Shown here: positions 42,293 through 50,438 of the stretch, one piece after another
Layout: the number at the start of each line of letters is the position of its first letter
How positions within the stretch are numbered: position 1 is the first letter of the stretch
Assembly (NCBI GenBank): GCA_963730325.1
Contig: CAVSRC010000019.1
Span: 496,001-560,000, forward strand
DNA from: CAVSRC01 sp963730325
GTDB lineage: Bacteria; Pseudomonadota; Alphaproteobacteria; Rhizobiales; Kaistiaceae
Length of the DNA: 64,000 nucleotides
Direction: 5' to 3'
Translations under genes and position numbers: made by a program
Notes under the pieces: generated by a model
The model's database searches: none
The model's input: only the letters and a program-made list of their open reading frames with translations
Told to the model about the DNA's origin: nothing

Positions 42293-43573
42293 CTAGGCCA
42301 GCGCCTGGTCGAGGTCGGCGATGATGTCGGCGACGTCCTCGATGCCGACCGACAGACGGATGGTATCCGCTCCGGCACCGGCCGCCTTGCGCTGCTCCTC
42401 GGTCAACTGGCTGTGGGTCGTCGACCAGGGATGGATGATGAGGCTGCGCGTGTCGCCGATATTGGCAAGGTGCGAGAACAGCTTGACCTTCGACACCACC
42501 TTGACGCCCGCTTCGGCACCGCCCTCGACGCCGAAGGTCATCAGCGCGCCGGCCCCCTTGGGACAGTATTTCTGGGCGCGCTGGTGATAGCGGTCGCCGG
42601 GAAGCCCGGCATAGCTCACCCACGTCACCTTGTCGTGGCCGGCGAGGAATGCCGCCACCGCCTTGGCGTTGTCGGAGTGCCTCTGCATGCGCAAAGGCAG
42701 GGTCTCCAGGCCGGTGAGGATGAGGAAGGAATTGAACGGCGAAATCGCCGGGCCGAGGTCGCGCAGGCCGAGCACACGGCAGGCAATGGCGAAGGCGAAG
42801 TTACCGAAGGTCTCGCCGAGCACCATGCCGTTATATTCCGGCCGCGGCGCGGAGAGGACAGGATAGCGGTCGGACGCCATCCAGTTGAACTTGCCGCCGT
42901 CGACGATCATGCCGCCGATGGAGTTGCCGTGGCCGCCGATGAACTTGGTCAGCGAATGGACGACGATATCGGCGCCGTGCTCGAACGGCCGGCAGAGATA
43001 GGGCGTGGCCAGCGTGTTGTCGACGATCAGCGGCACCCCTGCCCGCTTGGCGACGGCGGCGACGGCCTCGATGTCGGTGATGGCGCCGCCCGGATTGGCG
43101 ATCAACTCGATGAAGATGGCCTTGGTCTTGGGACCCACCGCCTGCTCGAAGGTGGCGATGTCGTCGATGTCGGCCCATTTCACCGACCAGCCGAAGGCCT
43201 TGAACGAGTGGTTGAACTGGTTGATCGAGCCGCCATAGAGCTGGCGCGCGGCGACCAGTTCGTCGCCCGGCTGCATCAACGCGTGCAGCGTCACCACCTG
43301 GGCGGCGTGGCCGGAGGCAACGGCCAGCGCTGCCGTGCCGCCCTCCAGCGCGGCGACGCGCTGCTCCAGCACGTCGCTGGTCGGGTTCATGATGCGCGTG
43401 TAGATGTTGCCGAACGCCTGCAGGCCGAACAGGGCAGCGGCGTGGTCGGCGTCGTCGAAGACGTAGGAGGCGGTCTGGTAGATCGGCGTCACCCGGGCGC
43501 CGGTGGTCGGATCAGGCTTGGCGCCGGCATGCACGGCCAGCGTCGAAAAACCGGGTACGCGATCGTCACTCAT
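42293..43573 (-). CDS. metY: O-acetylhomoserine sulfhydrylase (aminocarboxypropyltransferase)
   Basis: This PLP enzyme makes homocysteine from O-acetylhomoserine and sulfide, or methionine with methanethiol. The 426-residue protein has FSTLAVHAGAKPDPTTGARV and PIYQTASYVFDD at the start, RIMNPTSDVLEQRVAALEGG, QLYGGSINQF, and the PLP Lys in VVHSLTKFIGGHGNSIGG. The family runs from 420 to 430 residues, so it is full length. CCGTACAAGGGAGGGAGAGACC precedes the ATG, giving a good ribosome site. It follows a CoA-binding protein by about 130 bp on the same strand; no SAM riboswitch is recognised there. Confidence 0.94.
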   Translation of the reverse strand: MSDDRVPGFSTLAVHAGAKPDPTTGARVTPIYQTASYVFDDADHAAALFGLQAFGNIYTRIMNPTSDVLEQRVAALEGGTAALAVASGHAAQVVTLHALMQPGDELVAARQLYGGSINQFNHSFKAFGWSVKWADIDDIATFEQAVGPKTKAIFIELIANPGGAITDIEAVAAVAKRAGVPLIVDNTLATPYLCRPFEHGADIVVHSLTKFIGGHGNSIGGMIVDGGKFNWMASDRYPVLSAPRPEYNGMVLGETFGNFAFAIACRVLGLRDLGPAISPFNSFLILTGLETLPLRMQRHSDNAKAVAAFLAGHDKVTWVSYAGLPGDRYHQRAQKYCPKGAGALMTFGVEGGAEAGVKVVSKVKLFSHLANIGDTRSLIIHPWSTTHSQLTEEQRKAAGAGADTIRLSVGIEDVADIIADLDQALA

Positions 43574-43705
43574 GGGGTCTCTCCCTCCCTTGTACGGCCT
43601 CGCTCAATGGCCGGCCCGCGCTATCCCTAGCCGGTGGGGCGCCCAAAATCCAAAGCAAATGCTGCCAAAATCGGCCGGAGAGGCCGAAAGTTATGCCCGC
43701 CGGCC

Positions 43706-44125
43706 TCAAAGACCGAGGCGGGTGTGCTCGATCTTGATGCAGCGGTCCTGGACCACGGTGAGACCCGCGGCCTCTGCCCTTGCGGCCGCCGCCGCGTCGC
43801 TGAGGCCGAGCTGCATCCAGATGACCTTCGGCTTTTTCTCGAGCGCCAGCGCCGCGTCCACCGTTTCGCCGAGGAACTCGCTTCGGCGGAAGATGTCGAC
43901 GATGTCGATGGGCTCAGGAACGTCCTTGAGGCTGGCATAGACCGTCTGTCCGAAGATCTTCTGGCCGGCATAGACCGGATTGACCGGAACGGTGTGGAAG
44001 CCGTGCTGGATCAGGTAGCCCATGATGGCCCGGCTGACCCGGTCCCGCGTCGGCGAGGCGCCGACTACGGCGATGGTGGGATGAGAGGAGAGTATTTCGC
44101 GCAGTTGATCGTCGGAGGGATGCAT
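43706..44125 (-). CDS. CoA-binding protein (YccU-like)
   Basis: This is a 139-residue protein of the CoA-binding Rossmann fold. TIAVVGASPTRDRVSRAIMGYL is the nucleotide motif, followed by FHTVPVNPVYAGQKIFGQTV, and KVIWMQLGLSDAAAAARAEAAGL with DRCIKIEH as the family ending. The start at 44125 follows ACATGGACGAACG; the open frame above is spurious. Family members bind CoA and may regulate metabolism. It precedes metY; they may be one transcript. Confidence 0.92.
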   Translation of the reverse strand: MHPSDDQLREILSSHPTIAVVGASPTRDRVSRAIMGYLIQHGFHTVPVNPVYAGQKIFGQTVYASLKDVPEPIDIVDIFRRSEFLGETVDAALALEKKPKVIWMQLGLSDAAAAARAEAAGLTVVQDRCIKIEHTRLGL

Positions 44126-44521
44126 CGTTCGTCCATGTCTGAAGTCTTGCCGGAAGGCAGAACCGCCAACCGACTGATCGTCCCCGCTGACGCCCGGACA
44201 AAGCCGGAGCGCAGGCCGGGACAGTGTCTGTCCGCAAAACGCGTGGACCCGCAAACGGGATTGTGCCCCCCGCGCATTCGGCTCGGTCCAGCTTATGTTT
44301 TGTCGGATCTTCTTGAACGAATGTGGTGTGTTGCCGCACAGTCACGATGGCGGCAATTCGCCCGGCTCAACTCATAGTTGTTTCTGCGCTTGTTCCCCGA
44401 GTGTTAACATTACGTTAACCTCTGGCTGTTGCGGCGACGCTTGAGGATTTGAGGCGAGGCCTCGGGGCGGGGTTTTTCTCCGTGCTGATTTGGTTGGTGT
44501 TCAGTCTGCGTGGAGGCAGTG
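44126..44521. other. 396-bp intergenic region upstream of the outer membrane protein
   Basis: The region holds the divergent promoters of the CoA-binding protein and the outer membrane protein. It is less GC-rich than its surroundings around 44385-44425 and contains the CtrA-like box at 44404. GGAGGCAGTG at the right edge is the ribosome site of the outer membrane protein. No further gene is recognisable. Confidence 0.6.
44404..44418 (+). promoter_or_regulatory. CtrA-like box TTAA-N7-TTAA
   Basis: TTAACATTACGTTAA fits the alphaproteobacterial CtrA consensus TTAA-N7-TTAA exactly, and is flanked by GTTAAC on both sides. It lies about 105 bp upstream of the outer membrane protein gene. Occupation by CtrA is inferred from the match alone. 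Confidence 0.55.
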
Positions 44522-45247
44522 ATGTATTCAGTATTCAAAGTGGCGATTGTTGGCGCCTTGGCGTCGATGCTACCGGCTGTTGCCATGGCCCAGACGCCGA
44601 TGATGAGCCCGGTGCCCGCCATGAACTGGGCCGGGTTCTATGGCGGCATCCACGGCGGCTTCGCGACCGGGACGCCGCAAAGCTGTGTCACGACGAACGA
44701 TTTCGTCGGCCTTTTCGGACCTTACACATGCGCCATGTGGACGGGCGAGCCCAGCGTCGGCGGCGGCTATTTCGGCGGACAGCTCGGCTACAACTGGCTG
44801 CTGGGCAACAACGTGATGCTTGGCGTCGAGGGCGACATCAGTGCGGCGGGTATTTCGGGAAGCGGCACCGAGAAGTTTACGCCGGGCCCCACGATCACGG
44901 CCACCGGGAGCTACGCGATTGACTGGCTTGGGACGATCCGCGGCCGCCTCGGTTACGTGATGGGCGATTGGATGCCCTATGTCACCGCAGGCGCAGCATT
45001 CGCCGGCGCCAGCCGCACCACCAACGTTGTCGGCAGCCCCGCGGTCACCGCGTCCGCCGACCACAGTGGCTGGACCGTGGGCGTCGGCGCCGAGTGGGCG
45101 TTCATGCCGATGTGGACGCTGAAGGGTGAGTACAAGTACATCGATCTTGGTGCGTCGACCTATTCCTATCCGTCGATCGTCGGCACCAAGATGAGCATCG
45201 ACCACAAGCTGCACACTTTCGAACTCGGCCTGAACCGCAAGTTCTGA
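44522..45247 (+). CDS. Outer membrane beta-barrel protein (Omp25/Omp31-like)
   Basis: This is a 241-residue protein with a signal peptide (MYSVFKVAIVGALASMLPAVAMA, then QTPMM). The mature part is an eight-strand porin-like barrel: NWAGFYGGIHGGFATG, GGYFGGQLGYNWLLGN, LGVEGDISAAG, LGTIRGRLGYVMGDWMPYVT, GWTVGVGAEWAFMPMWTLKG, EYKYIDLG, and the final strand KLHTFELGLNRKF ending in Phe as outer membrane proteins do. GGAGGCAGTG precedes the ATG. It is monocistronic, with a CtrA-like box upstream and a strong terminator after it. Confidence 0.93.
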   Translation: MYSVFKVAIVGALASMLPAVAMAQTPMMSPVPAMNWAGFYGGIHGGFATGTPQSCVTTNDFVGLFGPYTCAMWTGEPSVGGGYFGGQLGYNWLLGNNVMLGVEGDISAAGISGSGTEKFTPGPTITATGSYAIDWLGTIRGRLGYVMGDWMPYVTAGAAFAGASRTTNVVGSPAVTASADHSGWTVGVGAEWAFMPMWTLKGEYKYIDLGASTYSYPSIVGTKMSIDHKLHTFELGLNRKF

Positions 45248-45301
45248 CCGGTCGATCGCGCCAAGTCACGGCGCGCGGCTTGTGAGCGCACCATGCTGTA
45301 G

Positions 45302-45335
45302 CGGCCCAAGGGGCGTGATGCCCCCTGGGCCGTTT
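45302..45335 (+). terminator. Rho-independent terminator
   Basis: CGGCCCAAGGGGC, loop GTGAT, GCCCCCTGGGCCG form a long GC-rich stem followed by TTT. It sits 50 bp after the outer membrane protein stop and can also serve the convergent gene ending at 45353. Confidence 0.85.
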
Positions 45336-45352
45336 GCGTCTTTGGCAATGCC

Positions 45353-45926
45353 TCAGCCGTCCTCGAACAGCGCCTGCAGGCGGTCGCCATAAGGCGCGAC
45401 GGCATCGATGTTCTCCTGCGGCGGGCGCATCGCACCGAGCGCGCCCATGGAGACCTCGATCTGCTTCAGCATCGCCTCCTTCTGCTCGTCGCTCATGTTC
45501 GGGTTGTTGCGGATCGAACTCGACGGCTTGGGCCATCTGGTCGTCCATCTCGCCGCCCTTGCGGGCGAAGGCATGGGCCATGGCGACGCTGGAGAAGGTC
45601 GCCAGCCAGTCGTTGAAGTCGGCAAAGCCGTATTGCTGGCAGGTCTGGCCCAGCGCGGATCGGGCGTCCCCATAAGCCAGCCACACCTGCCAGGCGCGAA
45701 CGGGGTCGTCGCCGAATCCCCCGTCGTTGACATCGTACTTGGCCTGAAGCCCCTCGGCGGTCGCCTGCACCGCCGGCACGCTGTCGATCAGCCGCTCGAC
45801 GATATCAGGCGTCAGCGACACCTGCTGCCCCGGCATCTGGGCCTGGGCCGGACTGCCGAACAGGCTCCCGGCCAGGATCATCAGCGCGGTCGCGGCACCG
45901 GCCGCCAGCTTCACAATGGCAGTCAT
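45353..45926 (-). pseudogene. Secreted hypothetical protein, frameshifted
   Basis: This is a protein of about 190 codons with a signal peptide (MTAIVKLAAGAATALMILAG ... PAQA). The first frame is continuous to MDDQMAQAVE near 45521; the next frame then continues as SIRNNPNMSDEQKEAMLKQI to the end QALFEDG at 45353. One extra T (GAGTTCG for GAGTCG) explains it, and the total is one base above a multiple of three. GGAGAACGC gives a good ribosome site for the ATG at 45926. The helix-rich text (LTPDIVERLIDSVPAVQATA) suggests a small periplasmic alpha-helical protein; no family is certain. Probably an assembly error. Confidence 0.72.
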
Positions 45927-46008
45927 GCGTTCTCCGTTCCCTTGTTTGAGGTATCTCGATACCGTCATCATAACGGACTGAAATCTCTCAGCTTATGATG
46001 TCATTCAC

Positions 46009-46037
46009 TTGACGGGCGGGGCCCGAGCCACTAGAAC
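46009..46037 (+). promoter_or_regulatory. Promoter of rplM-rpsI
   Basis: TTGACG, 17 bp, TAGAAC lies about 60 bp upstream of rplM, with canonical spacing. This matches a sigma-70 (RpoD) promoter. Confidence 0.65.
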
Positions 46038-46047
46038 CCTGCCGACC

Positions 46048-46069
46048 GGCGGCGCGCTCGTGCGCCGCC
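46048..46069 (+). promoter_or_regulatory. Leader stem-loop in the rplM 5' UTR
   Basis: GGCGGCGC, loop GCTCGT, GCGCCGCC forms a perfect 8-bp stem just after the promoter, followed by TTCCGTTTTC. It may be a binding site for L13 autoregulation or an attenuator; neither is established here. Confidence 0.45.
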
Positions 46070-46097
46070 TTCCGTTTTCAACATGCCGGACGTCCCC

Positions 46098-46562
46098 ATG
46101 AAAACATTCAACCTGAAGCCGGCCGACGTCGACAAGAAGTGGGTCGTAATCGACGCCGACGGCCTTGTCGTCGGCCGTCTGGCGGCCATCGTCGCGCGGC
46201 GCCTGCGCGGCAAGCACCTGCCGGCCTACACGCCGCATGTCGACTGCGGCGACAACGTCATCGTCATCAATGCCGAGAAGGTCGCCTTCACCGGCAGGAA
46301 GCGCGAAGACAAGAAGTATTACTGGCACACCGGCTGGATCGGCGGGATCAAGGAGCGCACCGCGGCGAAGATCCTCGACGGGCGCTTTCCCGAGCGCGTC
46401 GTCGAGAAGGCTGTCCAGCGCATGCTGCCCGAGGGGCCGCTCGCCCGCCGCCAGCTCAAGAATCTCCGCGTCTACAAGGGAGCCGAGCATCCCCACGCCG
46501 CCCAGCAGCCGGAAGTGCTCGATATCGCCGGTTTGAGCCGCAAGAACATGAGGACCGCCTGA
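46098..46562 (+). CDS. rplM: 50S ribosomal protein L13
   Basis: L13 is an early-assembly protein of the large ribosomal subunit. The 154-residue protein starts MKTFNLKPADVDKKWVVIDA and has GRLAAIVARRLRGKHLP, YTPHVDCGDNVIVINAEKV, KKYYWHTGWIGGIKERTA and MLPEGPLARRQLKNLRVYKG. The start at 46098 matches the family; the frame is open to 46083. It precedes rpsI by two bases, with a dedicated promoter upstream. Confidence 0.97.
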   Translation: MKTFNLKPADVDKKWVVIDADGLVVGRLAAIVARRLRGKHLPAYTPHVDCGDNVIVINAEKVAFTGRKREDKKYYWHTGWIGGIKERTAAKILDGRFPERVVEKAVQRMLPEGPLARRQLKNLRVYKGAEHPHAAQQPEVLDIAGLSRKNMRTA

Positions 46563-46564
46563 CC

Positions 46565-47035
46565 ATGGCCGATCTGCAATCCCTTCAGGACCTCGCCACC
46601 ATCGACGAGACGCCGGCCGCTCCGGTCCACGTCCAGAAGCTCGACGCCCACGGCCGCGCCTATGCCACCGGCAAGCGCAAGGACGCCGTGGCCCGTGTCT
46701 GGGTGACGCGCGGCGGCGGGCGCATCATGGTCAACGGCAAGGACTTCACCGAATACTTCGCCCGGCCGGTGCTGCAGATGATCCTGCGCCAGCCGATCCT
46801 GGCGGCCGATCGCGACGGCCAGTACGACGTCAACGCCACGGTCGCCGGCGGCGGTCTGTCGGGCCAGGCCGGCGCGGTGCGCCACGGCATTTCGCGGGCG
46901 CTGACCTATTACGAGCCGGAGTTGCGCACGGTGCTCAAGAAGCAGGGCTTCCTCACCCGCGATTCGCGCGTGGTCGAGCGCAAGAAGTACGGCCGCCGCA
47001 AGGCCCGCCGCTCCTTCCAGTTCTCCAAGCGCTAG
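46565..47035 (+). CDS. rpsI: 30S ribosomal protein S9
   Basis: S9 contacts tRNA in the P site of the small subunit. The 156-residue protein has an alphaproteobacterial N-terminal extension (ADLQSLQDLATIDETPA), then AYATGKRKDAVARVWVTRGG, GRIMVNGKDFTEYFARP, AVRHGISRAL and the basic tail KKYGRRKARRSFQFSKR with the conserved C-terminal SKR. It is co-transcribed with rplM and followed by a strong terminator. Confidence 0.97.
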   Translation: MADLQSLQDLATIDETPAAPVHVQKLDAHGRAYATGKRKDAVARVWVTRGGGRIMVNGKDFTEYFARPVLQMILRQPILAADRDGQYDVNATVAGGGLSGQAGAVRHGISRALTYYEPELRTVLKKQGFLTRDSRVVERKKYGRRKARRSFQFSKR

Positions 47036-47063
47036 CGCCGCTCGTCCGAACCCGTCGAACGAC

Positions 47064-47095
47064 AAAGGGGCCCGGCATCGTCGGGCCCCTTTTTC
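47064..47095 (+). terminator. Rho-independent terminator after rpsI
   Basis: AAAGGGGCCCG, loop GCATCGT, CGGGCCCC followed by TTTTT forms a classical intrinsic terminator 28 bp after the rpsI stop. Confidence 0.92.
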
Positions 47096-47246
47096 ATGCC
47101 GGTATTCGACCCCAGGCATGGCGCCCGCGCGCTCACGCGCCCGCGTTCACCATGTGCGCGCCTTAACTATCGGCGCATCCAGTCGTTGTTCTGTCGTCCG
47201 GCGCAATGGCATATCCAAGCAGGCCCCGCCCGCTTGATGGCCAACG

Positions 47247-48416
47247 ATGAGCACAACCGCCAAGAAATCGCATCTTGAATCGCTGCGCGGCCTGGCTGCC
47301 TTGAGCGTCGCGGTCTACCACTTTCGCATCGGTTCGGTGCTTGACGGTCGGTTCACCGACAACGCCTGGCTGATGGTCGATTTCTTCTTCGTGCTGTCCG
47401 GCTATGTCATCGCCCTGAACTACAGCGACAGGATCGCGAGCCTTGGAGACATCGTCGCCTTCCAGACCCGCAGGTTCTTCCGCCTCTACCCGCTGCACCT
47501 GCTGACGCTCTTCGTGTGGCTGTTCATCGAGATCGCCAAATTTGCGTTCGAGCAGACATCGGGCGTGGTGGCCAACAATCCCGCATTCTCGGTCAACAAT
47601 TTCGGCTCGTTCGTCCAGAATCTCTTTCTCGTGCAGAACCTTCTCGGCGGCGATCTGACCTGGAACTATCCCTCCTGGTCCATTTCATCGGAGTTCTACA
47701 CCTACCTCGTCTTCGCCCTCGTCCTTCTGGTTTCGGCGAAGGCCCGGCGCCTGCGCTACGTTCTGTATCTGCCGTTCATCGTCTTCGCCGCCAGCAAGGT
47801 CGTCGCATTCGGCCTGACACCCAATTCAACCATCATCGGCTTCTACCGCTGCCTGCTGTCCTTCTTCACCGGCGCCCTGGTCTATGCCGCCGAGACGGAG
47901 CTTGGCCCCCGGTTCAATCCACTTGTCGCCGCCGGCCTGCTGGTTGCCGCAATCGCGGCCGTGACCTTCGGCAACGCACTGACCGGCTGGCAGGTCCTTG
48001 TCCTGCCGGCACTGTTTGCCGCGGTGATCCTGTCGCTCAACGCCTGCCCGAGTTCCTCGGCGATCCTGCGTTTCCTGTCGCAGCGCTGGCTCGTCTACCT
48101 CGGCACCATCAGCTACGGCATCTACATGATCCACGCCGCGGTCTGGTGGGTGTTCACGCAGGTCTTGCGCTTCGTCTTCAAGTACCCGATGGCGACAGAC
48201 GCCGAGACGGGCAAATACACCGGCGTCACCAACGAATGGGCCGCCACCGGCTTCCTGCTCCTCGGCCTGGTCGTCATCCTGCTCCTCGCCCACCTCTCCT
48301 ATCGCTATTTCGAACAGCCGATCATGCGCCGGTCGAGCGGCTTGGCCGCGCGCCGGGTTTCTGCCGCGGCCAAGGCGCCCGCGGTCTCGCCGGAGGCCGC
48401 CTCAGGCGGGCGCTGA
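47247..48416 (+). CDS. Acyltransferase 3 family (OafA/YrhL-like) membrane protein
   Basis: This is an integral membrane acyltransferase of 389 residues with about ten hydrophobic segments. The family signatures are LESLRGLAALSVAVYHF (with the catalytic His) near residue 10, FFFVLSGYVIALNY, and RRFFRLYPLHLLTLF; PSWSISSEFYTYLVF and the late ISYGIYMIHAAV follow. Such proteins O-acetylate surface polysaccharides, lipids or other carbohydrates. It is inserted between rpsI and argC, which are neighbours in many relatives. It has no partner gene nearby; the exopolysaccharide locus lies a few kb downstream. Confidence 0.92.
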   Translation: MSTTAKKSHLESLRGLAALSVAVYHFRIGSVLDGRFTDNAWLMVDFFFVLSGYVIALNYSDRIASLGDIVAFQTRRFFRLYPLHLLTLFVWLFIEIAKFAFEQTSGVVANNPAFSVNNFGSFVQNLFLVQNLLGGDLTWNYPSWSISSEFYTYLVFALVLLVSAKARRLRYVLYLPFIVFAASKVVAFGLTPNSTIIGFYRCLLSFFTGALVYAAETELGPRFNPLVAAGLLVAAIAAVTFGNALTGWQVLVLPALFAAVILSLNACPSSSAILRFLSQRWLVYLGTISYGIYMIHAAVWWVFTQVLRFVFKYPMATDAETGKYTGVTNEWAATGFLLLGLVVILLLAHLSYRYFEQPIMRRSSGLAARRVSAAAKAPAVSPEAASGGR

Positions 48417-48512
48417 CCGGCACCGCGCGCGCACATTTTTGGGCGAGCCGGCCGGACCACCCTTTTCGTTTGTCCCGACAAGGGCTATTGGCCTCTCCCG
48501 GAGGACCGAGAG

Positions 48513-49463
48513 ATGGTTGCGACAGTCTTCATCGACGGCGAGGCCGGCACCACCGGCCTGCAAATCCGGCAGCGGCTGGAAGGCCGCGCCGATTTGCAGC
48601 TCGTGTCGATCGCGCCGGAGCGGCGCAAGGACGCCAAAGCACGGGCCGAACTCATGAACGGCGCCGACGCGGTGATCCTGTGCCTGCCCGACGATGCGGC
48701 GCGCGAGGCGGTCGGCCTGATCTCCAGCAACAGCGTCCGGGTCATCGACGCCTCGACGGCACACCGCGTCGCCGACGGCTGGGCCTTCGGCTTCCCGGAG
48801 ATGGATCCCGGCCAGCGGGCGATTGTCGCTGCGGCGCACCGCGTCTCCAATCCCGGCTGCTGGTCGACCGGCGCCATCGGGCTCGTGCGGCCGCTCACCG
48901 CAGCCGGCATCGTGCCCGCCGATACGCCGCTCACGATCTTCGGCATTTCGGGCTATTCCGGCGGCGGCAAGTCGCTGATCGCAGCCTTCGAGGACGAGGC
49001 GGCGGCCGACCACACGCAAGATCGTGCCCGCATCTATGCGCTCACCCTCAAGCACAAGCATGTGCCGGAGATCATGAAGCACGGTGGACTGACCATGCGC
49101 CCGGTCTTCGCGCCCGCGGTCGGCCGCTACTACAAGGGCATGATCGTCGAGGTGCCGCTGCATCTCGATGCCCTGCCCGGCCGCCCGACGCTTGCCGACA
49201 TCCACGCCGCGCTGGCCGAACGCTACGCTGGCGAGCGCTTCGTCGAGGTCGTGCCTCTGGAGGAGTCGGCGGCGCTCGCCGGCCTGCAACCGGAGGCGCT
49301 GAACGGCACCAACCGCATGAGGCTCCACGTCTTCGGCTCCGACGACGTGCGTCAGGCCCGGCTGGTGGCGCTGCTCGACAATCTCGGCAAGGGGGCTTCG
49401 GGCGCTGCGGTGCAGAACCTCAACCTGATGCTCGGGCTCGACGAGGCCGCCGGGCTGGCGTGA
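48513..49463 (+). CDS. argC: N-acetyl-gamma-glutamyl-phosphate reductase, type 2
   Basis: This enzyme reduces N-acetylglutamyl phosphate to the semialdehyde in arginine synthesis. The 316-residue protein is of the short ArgC type 2. VFIDGEAGTTGLQIRQRL is the NADP motif, NPGCWSTGAIGL contains the catalytic Cys, and ISGYSGGGKSLI with LKHKHVPEIMKHGGL follows. Type 2 is the usual alphaproteobacterial form. It follows rplM-rpsI apart from the inserted acyltransferase gene. The CDS may share the acyltransferase promoter or use its own. Confidence 0.95.
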   Translation: MVATVFIDGEAGTTGLQIRQRLEGRADLQLVSIAPERRKDAKARAELMNGADAVILCLPDDAAREAVGLISSNSVRVIDASTAHRVADGWAFGFPEMDPGQRAIVAAAHRVSNPGCWSTGAIGLVRPLTAAGIVPADTPLTIFGISGYSGGGKSLIAAFEDEAAADHTQDRARIYALTLKHKHVPEIMKHGGLTMRPVFAPAVGRYYKGMIVEVPLHLDALPGRPTLADIHAALAERYAGERFVEVVPLEESAALAGLQPEALNGTNRMRLHVFGSDDVRQARLVALLDNLGKGASGAAVQNLNLMLGLDEAAGLA

Positions 49464-49484
49464 ACGCCCACCCGGCAGCATTGT

Positions 49485-50342
49485 TCAGCCCAACTGCACC
49501 CACTCGATCGCTTCGAGGGCGTATGGAGCGAAGAGAAAGTCGCGGATCGCGGCAATCCGCTCTCCGCGCCATTGGATCAGAACGAAATGCGCGGGCTTCG
49601 CCATCGGACCGGTGCTGTCGAACACCAGCATGGCCGGCCGGCCGTCGACGGCGCCGAAAGCGAACCGCCATTTCGTTTCCTCAGCGTAACGGGTGAAATA
49701 GACGCCGACCTTCTGCCGTCCCGCCAGTTGGAGCCGGTTCACCAGCTCCAGCTTGACGTCATCGACGAGCATGGTGCGGATCGCATCGAAATCGCCCGCG
49801 CGGAACAGATCGACATAGGCGGCCATCTTCTGCCGGTCGGCCTCCGGCATCAGCGGCAGCCGCGTATCCTCCGGCAGTTCGGCAAGGCGGCGCAGCGCGG
49901 TACGGCCGCGCTGAAGCGCCGACTTGGCCGCGGCTGGGCTGCACTCGACGATCTCCGCGATCTCCTCGACCGAATGACCGAGCACATCCTTGAGGATCAC
50001 CGCGCAACGCTGCAGTTCCGGCAATTGCAGGAAGGTGTGAAAGCTGACCGCGAGGACATCCGCCTGCGGCAGCACCGCGATCTCGGGACCTTCATCGAGG
50101 GCAACCACACCTCGCTGCGCCTTGCCGCGGAGAAGATCGAGGCAGGTATTGTGGGCGATACGAAACAACCAGCCTTCGGGGTTCTCGATGTCCGTGCCCT
50201 CCGCCTGCGCGCGCAGCGCCTTCACGAAGGTGTCTTGCACGACGTCCTCGCCGTCCACGGCAGAACCGGTCATGCGCGCACAATAGCGGTGGAGGCGCGG
50301 CCGCAGTTCCGTCAGGAGAGCTTCCAACTCCACGCGGGTCAT
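49485..50342 (-). CDS. ECF sigma factor with SnoaL-like C-terminal domain
   Basis: This is an RNA polymerase sigma factor of 285 residues. Region 2 is RPRLHRYCARMTGSAVDGED and VVQDTFVKAL; region 4 is LPELQRCAVILKDVLGHSVE with AAKSALQRGRTALRRL. The C-terminal 110 or so residues (YVDLFRAGDFDAIRTMLVDD ... VGVYFTRYAEE) form a SnoaL/NTF2-like fold, which replaces a separate anti-sigma factor in SigJ/ECF41-like groups. A typical WLPEP linker motif is not seen, so it is closer to other SnoaL-containing groups. It follows the gene for a small monooxygenase-fold protein by about 100 bp. Confidence 0.9.
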   Translation of the reverse strand: MTRVELEALLTELRPRLHRYCARMTGSAVDGEDVVQDTFVKALRAQAEGTDIENPEGWLFRIAHNTCLDLLRGKAQRGVVALDEGPEIAVLPQADVLAVSFHTFLQLPELQRCAVILKDVLGHSVEEIAEIVECSPAAAKSALQRGRTALRRLAELPEDTRLPLMPEADRQKMAAYVDLFRAGDFDAIRTMLVDDVKLELVNRLQLAGRQKVGVYFTRYAEETKWRFAFGAVDGRPAMLVFDSTGPMAKPAHFVLIQWRGERIAAIRDFLFAPYALEAIEWVQLG

Positions 50343-50438
50343 ATGTCGAGCTCTATGTGCCTGCCCCTCCCATCGTCAGCCCGCAGGCGACGACGGAACG
50401 ATAGGTGGGATCGGCCGGAATGTCTCCCGCCTGCCCGC

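Noticed and set aside
42267..42623. N-terminal extension of the carboxylesterase
   Set aside because: The translation is Arg/Gly-rich and is the antisense of metY; family homology begins only after the TTG at 42266.
43574..43705. SAM riboswitch before metY
   Set aside because: Alphaproteobacterial metY genes often have one, but no SAM-II or SAM-alpha consensus could be recognised in this stretch.
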